Of a DNA stretch of 34,993 bases, positions 8,245 through 16,800 are shown piece after piece. Both the position numbers and the translations under genes were made by a program. This DNA comes from Candidatus Aminicenantota bacterium (GTDB lineage Bacteria > Acidobacteriota > Aminicenantia > Aminicenantales > Aminicenantaceae): NCBI GenBank assembly GCA_020348385.1, contig CP070750.1:3806653-3841645 (forward strand), read 5' to 3'. Below the pieces are notes generated by a model. It had not been told where the DNA came from. It worked only from the letters and a program-made list of their open reading frames with translations, and searched no databases. Positions within the stretch are counted from its first letter, which is position 1; every line of letters starts with the position of its first letter.

Positions 8245-10053
8245 ATGCCGTTTATTCTCGATGGCCTGGATAGCGAGGCTTATGACCGTGCCTATAAAGA
8301 CAGCGAACTCCTGCGCCGTATCATCCGTTATTTCCGTCCTTACCGGCGGCATGTCGTTTTGGCTTCCACGATGCTCACTTTGAATTCGGCAGCGGGGACG
8401 GCCGGCCCGATCCTGATCGCCGTGGCTCTGGATCTTATCAAACAAGATTCTTCGACCCGAGCAATTTTGCTCCTTTCCCTGGGAGTGTTGCTTCTGGGTG
8501 TTTTTGCCTGGGGATTCAACTATATCCGTCAGGTGGTTTCCTCCCGCATGGTGGGAAACGTGGTGCTGCGTCTACGAGAAGACGTTTTTGATGCGGTCAT
8601 CAGGAACGACCTCTCCTTTTTTGACCGGCATCCCTCCGGGAAGATCGTAAGCCGCGTCACTTCCGACACACAGGATTTCTCCGATGTCGTGACTCTGGTC
8701 CTGGATGTCATCAGCCAGATCCTTTTGGTGCTGCTGTTGTCCATTTGGCTGTTTTTCATCAACATCCCCTTGACTCTGCTGATCCTGGGAATGAGTCCTG
8801 TCGCTTTTGTGATCGCTCTGGCCTTCCGGAAGATCGCCCGGAAAGTGACCCGGAATGCCAAACGGGTCACAGCCGTCATCAACTCGGAAATCCAGGAATC
8901 GATAAGCGGCATCGGCGTGGCAAAGGTTTTCCGGCAGGAACAGGCGGTGTTCGGACGATTTCTGGAAAACAACCGCAAGGCCTATCGAGTGGGGCTGGCC
9001 CGCGGTCTGACCATGAATAGCATATTCCCTGTGCTCGGCACAGCTTCGGGTCTGGCTGTAGCCCTGCTGGTCTATGCCGGAGGGGCAGCTGTCCAGTCCG
9101 GTGGTTTTAGCCCGGGGGATTGGTACCTGTTCATGCAGGCCACGGCCTATTTCTGGTGGCCTATGATCGGCATCGCCTCCTTTTGGAGCCAGTTCCAAGA
9201 TGGCCTTTCCGCAGCGGAAAGGGTTTTTGCCCTGATCGATTCAGAACCCAAGGTTATTCAGACAGCCTCCCGAACGGTGCCACCGTTGCGGGGAAAAATC
9301 GAATTCCGGAATCTCTTTTTTTCTTATACGGAGCGTGAACAGGTGCTGGAGAATTTCAGCATGAAGGTTCCTGCCGGACAAAATGTTGCCTTTGTGGGGC
9401 ACACAGGGGCTGGGAAGAGTTCGATCGCACGATTGATCACGAGGTTTTATGAATTTCAGGAGGGTGAGCTTCTCGTAGACGGCCATGATATCCGGCAGAT
9501 CGATCTGGATGCGTACCGGCATCAAATAGGCCTGGTTCCCCAGGATCCTTTTCTTTTCTCGGGCACGGTGAAAGACAATATCCGGTACGGGCATCCTGAA
9601 GCCACGGAGGAGCAGGCCTACCGCGCAGCCATGAGCATCGCTGAGGGAAGCTGGCTGGAAGCCCTTTCCAAAGGGTTGGAAACGGAGGTCGGTGCGCGCG
9701 GTGCCAGCCTGTCTATGGGACAACGCCAGCTTGTGGCCCTCGCCCGTGTCCTTCTCAAAAACCCGGTTATCCTGATCCTGGATGAAGCCACCGCCAGCGT
9801 GGACCCCTTCACCGAGGCCCAGATCCAGGAGGGCCTGGAAACTGTGATGAAGGACCGCACGGCCATCGTCATCGCCCATCGCCTGTCTACGGTGCGCAAT
9901 GCCGACCGTATCATCGTCCTGGAGAAGGGACGGATTGTCGAGGAAGGCGACCATCAGGGATTGCTCGCCCGCGGCGGGCACTATGCAGAACTCTACAACA
10001 CCTACTTCCGCCATCAATCCCTGGAATATGTGGAAAGCTTCTTGCGCACCTAG
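8245..10053 (+). CDS. ABC exporter half-transporter with canonical catalytic Glu (subunit B)
   Basis: This 602-residue half-exporter has six TMs at about 35-320 and an ATPase domain at about 350-595. Walker A GHTGAGKS starts at about 385. Walker B ILILDEA keeps the catalytic Glu at about 514, and the H-loop is IAHRLS. The signature is LSMGQ (489-493) instead of LSGGQ. In the head-to-tail dimer this degenerate signature faces the Asp-type Walker B of subunit A, forming one inactive site. The intact Glu faces subunit A's LSGGQ, forming one active site. The defects in the two proteins therefore complement each other, which strongly supports an obligate heterodimer. CAGGAG (8233-8238) precedes the ATG. 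The gene ends an operon; the next gene is convergent. Confidence 0.93.
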   Translation: MPFILDGLDSEAYDRAYKDSELLRRIIRYFRPYRRHVVLASTMLTLNSAAGTAGPILIAVALDLIKQDSSTRAILLLSLGVLLLGVFAWGFNYIRQVVSSRMVGNVVLRLREDVFDAVIRNDLSFFDRHPSGKIVSRVTSDTQDFSDVVTLVLDVISQILLVLLLSIWLFFINIPLTLLILGMSPVAFVIALAFRKIARKVTRNAKRVTAVINSEIQESISGIGVAKVFRQEQAVFGRFLENNRKAYRVGLARGLTMNSIFPVLGTASGLAVALLVYAGGAAVQSGGFSPGDWYLFMQATAYFWWPMIGIASFWSQFQDGLSAAERVFALIDSEPKVIQTASRTVPPLRGKIEFRNLFFSYTEREQVLENFSMKVPAGQNVAFVGHTGAGKSSIARLITRFYEFQEGELLVDGHDIRQIDLDAYRHQIGLVPQDPFLFSGTVKDNIRYGHPEATEEQAYRAAMSIAEGSWLEALSKGLETEVGARGASLSMGQRQLVALARVLLKNPVILILDEATASVDPFTEAQIQEGLETVMKDRTAIVIAHRLSTVRNADRIIVLEKGRIVEEGDHQGLLARGGHYAELYNTYFRHQSLEYVESFLRT

Positions 10054-10249
10054 GATCTTCGATAATACTTCCCTATCAGCAGAATTATCCGAGCTTTCGG
10101 GAAAGCCTGGGACGCCTCCTCCAATTGAACGCCGAAGTTGTTCAGCGCCCATGACATCAGATTTATTATCCGATGGTAAAGATCACATCCATGAGGATTT
10201 TCTTGAATTTGCTAAGGGTTATCGACAAAACTAAAACAATTGAATGGAA

Positions 10250-11062
10250 TCAGCCTTCGAGTTGCTTGCGCTTGCTCCAGAATATAAGGGCAACCACGAC
10301 GGCTACAGCGGCAGATATCGCCCCGAATTCATCGACAAAATACCAAGTCGTATCTGTCTCGGTAGTTAAACTGTCGAATATTCCTTGAATAAACAAATTA
10401 TGACTGGCATGCATGAACATTCCCGTGTACAGGCTTCCTGACTTTAACCGCATCCAAGAAAAGGCAAAACTAACCCCCGTCATGGTTATGGTGAAGAATA
10501 AGAGCTTGTACCAAACAGGCACATTTTCTGGGCCGTACAAACCGCCAATGATGAGAGGATAATGCCACACCGACCAGACAATTCCCCTAAGGAGAGCGGT
10601 CTTCGTGAAATTGGTAATTTTTGCCAGTTGAGGGACAAAAAAACCGACCCATCCAATTTCTTCACCAAGGGCAAAAAAACTGCCTCCAACAGTTACTAGG
10701 GCGAAATTCTTCAAAGTCGATCCCAAAGACACAGTCAATGGATCGGAATTGAAACCTCCTAGACCAGAGAGCCAAACGATACCGTGAACAGCGCCGACAT
10801 AGAGGATGGGAATGACGTAACTCCAAACCTGAAACCTTGTCTTTCCCCAGCCCCATCCGAATCCGCGAAGGCTTTTTTTGTAAATGAGCTGTGTAAGAAT
10901 TGCAGCGATCCCTGGGCTCCACATGCCGCCGAGTCCAGCAAGCATCCCCCCGGCCCTCATGCTCCCTGCGGAAATAGCCCAAGCCATAAACACGGAGCTG
11001 ATCCCATAAGTGAGAACGACAAAAGTGACGAGCCTTTTCACGATATTTGTTTTATCTTCCAA
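10250..11062 (-). CDS. CPBP-family (CAAX/Abi-like) intramembrane metalloprotease, altered motif
   Basis: This 270-residue polytopic membrane protein is of the CPBP family, whose active members are glutamate-dependent or metal-assisted intramembrane proteases. Motif 1 reads GEEIGWVGFF: both Glu are present, but the position usually Arg in EExxxR is Val. Motif 2 is WSVWHYPL with its His, and motif 3 is MHASHN (HxxxN). The start is TTG at 11062-11060, with GAGAGGG a few nt upstream; no ATG fits. Upstream on the same strand lies a GGAAC-N16-CGTT pair that resembles an ECF-sigma promoter. The missing Arg may weaken or change catalysis, or the sequence may be a family variant. The substrate is unknown. 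Confidence 0.85.
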   Translation of the reverse strand: MEDKTNIVKRLVTFVVLTYGISSVFMAWAISAGSMRAGGMLAGLGGMWSPGIAAILTQLIYKKSLRGFGWGWGKTRFQVWSYVIPILYVGAVHGIVWLSGLGGFNSDPLTVSLGSTLKNFALVTVGGSFFALGEEIGWVGFFVPQLAKITNFTKTALLRGIVWSVWHYPLIIGGLYGPENVPVWYKLLFFTITMTGVSFAFSWMRLKSGSLYTGMFMHASHNLFIQGIFDSLTTETDTTWYFVDEFGAISAAVAVVVALIFWSKRKQLEG

Positions 11063-11113
11063 AATGCCCTCTCGATAAGAATAAAAAAGAAATGACCAAG
11101 TTCATTAATGGTA

Positions 11114-11138
11114 AACGAATTCTTGCACGGAAAGTTCC
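11114..11138 (-). promoter_or_regulatory. Possible ECF-sigma-type promoter upstream of the CPBP gene
   Basis: On the - strand GGAAC (11138-11134) is followed after 16 nt by CGTT (11117-11114), about 50 nt before the TTG start. This matches the general ECF promoter pattern GGAAC-N16/17-CGTT. Such a nine-base match can arise by chance in 35 kb, so it is suggestive only. Confidence 0.35.
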
Positions 11139-11168
11139 CTAGATGAAAATTGAGCTGGCCGTTCTAAA

Positions 11169-11635
11169 TCAGAATCTTCCGTGGCCGACCTTAGCATAGG
11201 AATACCATGTGGCGAACAGGCTGAGAAAATAGGTTCCCAAGGTTACGAATCCGTAAGTTTTTCCTATCAAGAAGGAATAGCCGATCATGGCCATCATGGC
11301 CAGATAGTAGAGGAAAAGATAAGGCCAGAGCCATCTCGTTTTTCTGAAATTCAACTTCAAGATGTAGTCGAATAATAGCTCGACCACCAGGAAAAGGATT
11401 AAAATCGCAGGCAGAACGATCGTCCACCACTCCCTTTTTCCCAAAATACTCAGCATAATGGCCAGCCCGACAGGCAAATTCATGGCCACCACAAAAAGCC
11501 CGAGAATGTGTTCGACCTTTTGTAGCCCTTTTGGCCGAGATAGAAATATCCCGATGAGTAGAAGGTTTATTAAATTCGCAATGACATGACTAATATGGCG
11601 ATATCGATGATCCAGAAATCGAGAAGATCAGCCAT
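11169..11635 (-). pseudogene. Small polytopic membrane protein gene with a frameshift near its 5' end
   Basis: The 3' part (from about 11483 to 11169) encodes a hydrophobic protein of four or so TMs ending in SYAKVGHGRF. Its frame stays open far upstream of any good start, through LINLLLIGIFLSRPKGLQ, up to about 11630. In another frame, ATG 11635 is preceded by a good ribosome site (GAAAGGA) and encodes MADLLDFWIIDIAILVMS before a stop at 11570. Joining the two frames with one added base gives a coherent protein of about 155 residues with an extra N-terminal TM. I therefore read a single-base deletion between about 11575 and 11600. It could be a real pseudogene, a sequencing error, or a short protein starting internally at GTG 11492. 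No function recognised. Confidence 0.6.
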
Positions 11636-11659
11636 GGTGATGTTCCTTTCTCATTATTA

Positions 11660-11679
11660 TTGATTTCCCTTGAAATCAA
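11660..11679. repeat. Perfect 8-bp hairpin with CCTT loop
   Basis: TTGATTTC (11660-11667) and GAAATCAA (11672-11679) are perfectly complementary around a 4-nt loop. The hairpin lies about 25 nt upstream of the frameshifted membrane gene on the - strand. No U-tract follows on either strand, so it is not a typical terminator. It may be a regulatory dyad or leader structure. Confidence 0.5.
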
Positions 11680-11729
11680 GATGAGGAAAGAATACCAATG
11701 ACGATAGAGGGTGTCAACGGGTCTATCAA

Positions 11730-11778
11730 TTGCGTTTGCGCGCTTATGAAGAATATGCTACTTTCATAAAGCGCAACG
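11730..11778 (+). promoter_or_regulatory. Candidate promoter with embedded imperfect dyad upstream of the HtrA-like gene
   Basis: TTGCGT (11730-11735) and TATGCT (11754-11759), 18 nt apart, form a moderate promoter. An inverted repeat spans it. The left arm is CGTT-GCGC-TTATGA (11733-11749, with small bulges) and the right arm is TCATAA-GCGC-AACG (11764-11778), giving 14 paired bases. The arms overlap the -35/spacer and the region just after the -10, as expected for an operator. If transcribed from further upstream, they would instead form an mRNA hairpin. Both roles are inference. Confidence 0.45.
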
Positions 11779-11818
11779 GAGATAACAGTCTCCACATCTG
11801 GCTAAAAGGAGATCCGCG

Positions 11819-12913
11819 ATGAAACGGAAAAGTACTTTTCTTGTGTTGGTTCTTACTGTATTTATAGGAGCTGTCTTGTTTGCTCAGGAACATGCCTCTC
11901 CGAAAAAGCGCACGAGACCTGGATATTTAACCGAGGAGGAAACCCTGACTGTGGAACTATACCAAAAAGCACTTCCAACGGTTGTTACCATTTTCACCAG
12001 GCGTCTGGTTTTTACAGAAGAAGGCCCGCAACAAACTGATGCCCTGGGAAGTGGTGTCCTGATATCGCCCGAGTGCCATGTGTTAACAGCCGCTCATGTC
12101 GTTAGCGGTGCCGAAGAAATTCAGATCAGAACCTCTGATGAAAAGATGTACAAGGCAGAGCTTTTGTTCAGTGAAATGAGGGCCGATATCGCCCTCATCC
12201 AGGTCATTAATCCGCCCGAACTCGAACACGCTCAACTGGGAAATTCGGACAACCTTGCTATCGGCCAGCGTGTTTTTGCCATCGGAAGTCCTTATGGATT
12301 GGAATTCTCGTTCTCTGCCGGACATCTCAGTGGATTCCGGAATTTCGATCGTCTTTACGATGGAACCATCTTGGCAGAATTTATCCAGACAGATGCGGCC
12401 ATCAATTCCGGCAATAGCGGTGGGCCGCTATTTAACACAAAAGGAGAAGTGGTAGGGATTGCTTCCAGAATCCTCACAGCTTCGGGTGGCTCTCAGGGCT
12501 TGGGATTTGTTGTAAGTATCAACACAGCCAAACAGCTTCTGGCTTTAGAGGACCGAATCTGGATCGGCTTTGAAGGGATCTTTTTGAATTGGGAAACCCT
12601 TTCTCGATTGCTGAACCAGGCCCTAGAAGGAGGGATCCTTGTCCAGTATGTGGAGAAAAATAGCCCAGCTGAAAGGGCTGGTTTGAGAGGGGGGACCATT
12701 CCCGCAAATATTCTGGGCAGAGATATACTTCTTGGGGGTGACTTGATCATCCAGATTGGCGAACAGGAGGCCTGTCACAGCGAATGCCTGGTGAGGGCCT
12801 ACGAGCAAATATCTTCGATGGAAAAAGTGCCGGTTAAGTTTTTGCGCAACGGAAAACTCATGGAGACCGTCATCGATGTCTCTAAAAGTCGCCGGAACTT
12901 TCTGAAGAAGTAA
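11819..12913 (+). CDS. HtrA/DegP-like secreted serine protease with one PDZ domain
   Basis: This 364-residue protein has a signal peptide (residues 1-22, FLVLVLTVFIGAVLFA), a trypsin-like S1C domain (about 48-240) and one PDZ domain (about 250-355, VEKNSPAERAGLRGG). The catalytic triad is visible: His93 in LTAAHVVSG, Asp123 in RADIALIQV and Ser200 in INSGNSGGPLFN. Family members degrade or refold damaged proteins in the periplasm or envelope, and the PDZ domain binds exposed C-termini. AAAAGGA (11804-11810) is spaced 8 nt from the ATG. The single PDZ and short length resemble DegS/DegQ-like proteins rather than two-PDZ DegP, but there is no retained membrane anchor. The stop overlaps the convergent epimerase-like gene by 32 bp. 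Confidence 0.92.
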   Translation: MKRKSTFLVLVLTVFIGAVLFAQEHASPKKRTRPGYLTEEETLTVELYQKALPTVVTIFTRRLVFTEEGPQQTDALGSGVLISPECHVLTAAHVVSGAEEIQIRTSDEKMYKAELLFSEMRADIALIQVINPPELEHAQLGNSDNLAIGQRVFAIGSPYGLEFSFSAGHLSGFRNFDRLYDGTILAEFIQTDAAINSGNSGGPLFNTKGEVVGIASRILTASGGSQGLGFVVSINTAKQLLALEDRIWIGFEGIFLNWETLSRLLNQALEGGILVQYVEKNSPAERAGLRGGTIPANILGRDILLGGDLIIQIGEQEACHSECLVRAYEQISSMEKVPVKFLRNGKLMETVIDVSKSRRNFLKK

Positions 12914-13850
12914 GACGCGCAAGTAAACTAACTTCTTCAAGTTTTTGGATAGCAGATGGCAAACCCTCTCGGTATGTTGGATATTTGAGTTTCCATTCGA
13001 GATGTTTTTTTGCCTTTGCATTGCAGACACGGCAGTTCATGGTGACTGTTTCGTACATGAGCTTTCCTAAGGCGATCCTTATCACGAATTTCGGGATCGA
13101 TTTTGGCCTCGAAACTTTCATGCAATCTGCCATGAAATCCGCAAATTCCCTCATGGTACAAGGTCCGTCATCTGCGATAATAAACCGTTCCCCCGCCGGC
13201 ATTTTTTCCAGCACTTTGACATAAGCTTCGGCGCAATCAGCGACATGGATTCTGGGGATGTAATTATCACCAGATCCTACGACGCGATACTTCCCTTTTT
13301 TCATCCATTCGTACATGACCCTCTTGAATAGACCTCCCGGCCCGTATATTTGGCCGGGAAGCATCTGGATTAAGGGGGTAGAACCACGGGAAGTCACTTC
13401 GGATAGCAGGGGATCGACATGCTCTCCAACCCTAGCAATGCCAAATCGCTCGATAGGCCAGCTCTCATCGGCTGTTTCTTCCCCACGGGTTGTAAAGCTT
13501 GTGCCGAGAGTAACGATTAGCGGGCAACGGCATTTTTCGGCAATCGTTATGGAAGTTGAGAAAAAAACCTTTGTCTGCCCCTGCAGTTTCCTGATCCGTT
13601 TCCACGATATTCTCCCTGGCCTAATTTCAGGCATGGCGATAGAGATAACGGCATCTTGAGAGGGTATTTTTGCAGGAAGTGATTCGGGCTGAAGCAAATC
13701 GCCGACTATCCCGTTGACACCCAAGGATTCCAGGCCGGAGACTTTCTCATTGCTGCGCGTGAGTGCTGTAACTTCATGTTTGCTTTCGATAAGCTTGGGA
13801 ATCAGGAAGGTTCCCAGGAATCCTGTTCCTCCTATTACGAATACTCTCAT
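12882..13850 (-). CDS. NAD(P)-dependent epimerase/dehydratase-like protein (atypical SDR)
   Basis: This 322-residue Rossmann-fold protein begins MRVFVIGGTGFLG, with the dinucleotide-binding GGTGFLG at 7-13. The rest follows the extended/atypical SDR pattern, including IPRIHVADCAEAYVKVL and GERFIIADDGPCTMREFADF (a conserved downstream element of NAD-dependent epimerases). The usual catalytic YxxxK is not seen at the expected place, where RFGIARVGEHVDPLL occurs. It may therefore be a non-catalytic or divergent reductase, like other atypical SDRs. It lies 20 nt downstream of the tricorn gene on the same strand and has no obvious ribosome site, so it may depend on coupled translation. Substrate unknown. 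Confidence 0.8.
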   Translation of the reverse strand: MRVFVIGGTGFLGTFLIPKLIESKHEVTALTRSNEKVSGLESLGVNGIVGDLLQPESLPAKIPSQDAVISIAMPEIRPGRISWKRIRKLQGQTKVFFSTSITIAEKCRCPLIVTLGTSFTTRGEETADESWPIERFGIARVGEHVDPLLSEVTSRGSTPLIQMLPGQIYGPGGLFKRVMYEWMKKGKYRVVGSGDNYIPRIHVADCAEAYVKVLEKMPAGERFIIADDGPCTMREFADFMADCMKVSRPKSIPKFVIRIALGKLMYETVTMNCRVCNAKAKKHLEWKLKYPTYREGLPSAIQKLEEVSLLARLTSSESSGDF

Positions 13851-13870
13851 AAGGATATCGAGTTGACGTT

Positions 13871-16800
13871 TTATTTTTTCTTTTTATTAGACTTGAACGA
13901 TTTGTCTGGATACGGAGGAGGCTCAGGAATGTCTACCGGATGAAGTCGGATCTGTTCCTTGAGATAAGCGATAGCTGCTTCCAGTTGAGCATCTTTCCCG
14001 TTGAACGTTTCATGCGGCAGATTGTCAACGACCATATCCGGATCCACTCCATGTCCCTCGATCAGCCATTCTCTCTCCGGCCCGTAAACACCCGTTTGAG
14101 GAGCTCTTGCCAATCCTCTGTCGGTAAGACGATTGTTGCTGCTGAGCCAAATTTCGCCACCCCATGTCCGAGTGCCGATGACTTTGCCCAGGCCCAGCCT
14201 TTTGAACCCCTCGGCAAAAGCCTCTCCATCCGAAGCGGTATCTTCATCGCACAACACAACCATGTGGCCGCGGAAAGCATAGTGCATGTTCCAGTAAGGT
14301 TCACCTGTGCGCGACTTCCAGTAAAACCACGCCTTCCTTAGTAGCTTTTCCAGAATAAAAGCATCGATGTTGCCCCCATTGTTGTGACGGACATCGATGA
14401 TCAAACCTTTCCGTTTGAACACGGGATAAAAATTTCGGTACCACTCGGTGATATTGCGCCCTCCCATAGCGCGAAGATGGACATAGCCGATCTCCTTGTT
14501 GCCTTTATCATCCACTTCGAGACGGCGCGTGTATTCCCAATCGCTGTAACGGAGATTGTATTCATTTCCTGTGGGAGTGACAATCACCTGACGGATGTTT
14601 CCTGTTTTGCCCGACTTGAGGGAAACGAGAACTTGACGTCTTGCTTGATTTCTGAGCATGACATGGGGATGTGGAACAGAAAGGGTATTTTGACCATTAA
14701 TGCCTACTATGATATCCCCCTCCTGGATATCCAGGTCAGGGTCTGCCAGAGGAGATAGCTCATCGGGATAGTCAGGGTCGGATTTATATATGTAGTCGAT
14801 TCTATAACCGCCGGCGGATTCGTCGCGCTCCAAACGGGCCCCCAAAGTGGCCATCCTGATCTGATCAGGACCCCGTCTGAGATCGCCGCCTCGTACGCTG
14901 ACGTGAAGTGCCGAAAGCTCGCCCACCAACTCTCCGATTAGGTCGTTCAATTCCCGCCGTGTGGTGATCCGCTCAACCAGAGGAAGGTACTTATCCCGCA
15001 TGGCGTCCCAATCTACCCCATGCATGTTGGGATCCCAAAAATAGTCCCTCTCCAGACGCCAAGCATCGATATAGAGCTGCCGGAGATCTTCACGGACATC
15101 GATAGGAAAGCTCCAGTCCCGAAGATTCACTTCCCCGCTTCTCGTATCGGTAATTTTTCTGGGCTTGGCATCCAAAACATAAAAAGAATTACCCTTGCGG
15201 ACCATCAGTTTTTTTCCATCTGCCGTGAGTTCAAAGTTGCGGATTCCCTCCAGAACGGTCTCGACTTTGATGTCTTTATTCCCGATCTTCACAGCGTTCA
15301 ATTGGGCTGGGGAGCCAAAACCTCCTTCCCTCTCCACCCAGAAAAGAGCTTCGTCATTGACTTTGAGATTGGCGAAATTACCGGGACTTACTGGGATCTC
15401 CCGGATGCGATGTTGGATGCCGTCCATGTCGATTTCAATGCGTTTTTCTTGGGCAGGGTCTCTTTCTTGTTTGCTTTTTTTCTCGGATGATTCATTGAGC
15501 TCATCCTCCGGTTTAAACGGAGATCTGACACCTTTGCGGAGCGAAAGGCAATAGATCTTTATCGGTTTGTCGAAATAAGGTTCGGGCTGTCTGGTTCCCC
15601 AAGGACTTCCCACGACCGATCGGAGATTCCGGTCTGAGAGGAAATAGATGAACTGGCCATCAGGGCTCCAGGCCGGGCTCATGCTGTTGATCCTATCGCT
15701 GGTCAATGGGATCTGCTTTCCTGTTTCTATGTTATAGAGATGGATCTGGAGAAATGTGTTCAAAGCCGACTGGGAAAAAGCCAGCCATTTGCTGTCGGGA
15801 GACCATGCTATGTCTCTGATTCCTTCTCGGGATGTGGAGATTTTACTCTGTTTTTTGCTCTCTGTATTCAAAAGCCAAAGATCGTCGTTCTTGTCATCAT
15901 AGGCGATCCATTTTCCATCGGGCGATGGGTGACCTTGGAAGCGCAGGATTTTGCCATCGTTTGTCAACGGCCTTTCCTCTCCCATACCGTTGGCAGGAAG
16001 GGTGACGAACTCCAATTCCCCGCTTTCATCGGAGAGAGCCAGGAGGGTTTTGCTGTCGGGCATATAGACGACATCCCGGTAGCGGATGCCTTCTTTGAAG
16101 GAAGCGCGCACCAGGCGTCCGTCGCCCACAGGAGCCACAAAAACACGTCCGCGAGCAGTCAGGACAACGCTCTCTCCTGCAGGATGAACGTGGGCGGATG
16201 TCAGGTATTCCATCGGATCTTTGACCCATCTCTCCCGCAATTGATCAAAATCCGAGGCCAGCGAGATGGGGATGAGTGAATCTTGATCATTCCGCACATC
16301 TAGCGTCCTTAGGTCAGCCCCCAGTTGGTAGACGATACGGCCATTATCGAGATACGGAGTCTTCACATTCCAGCCCAGGTGCTGGGTGTGCTGTCGGAGG
16401 TCTTTTCCCTCCTCATTCATGGACCAGATATTCCAAGTTCCGTCCCGTTCACAAACATAATATACCCGGCCATTCCACCACATCGGAGAAAAGTTTTCTC
16501 CCAAAAAATCCGCTGTCAAATTTTGGGCTTCAGATTGGCCAATCGTGAACTTCCAGATATTCTGCGCTGTGCCCCCCTTGTACCGTTGGGTATTGTTGTT
16601 GTGGAATCCCGGACGAACGAAAAAAAGAGTTTGTCCTGATGCGTCATAGGAACCATCGCTGGCTTGGCTGAGGGGAATCGGTTTCTTTTTTTTGGTTTTC
16701 AGGTCGATGGTCACAAGCTGGGGATTCGGTAGAGTCGAAAATGCCCGAGTCGTGTATATAAGGTGGCCGTCTGGAGTAAACCCGACAACGATGGACGAAT

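Noticed and set aside
10093..10106. GCTTTC/GAAAGC inverted repeat after the ABC operon
   Set aside because: The loop would be only 2 nt as written, and no U-run follows, so it is not a credible terminator.
9241..10152. Long - strand open frame of about 303 codons opposite the second ABC subunit
   Set aside because: The + strand protein has all ABC motifs over the same bases; the antisense frame has no recognisable domain or ribosome site.
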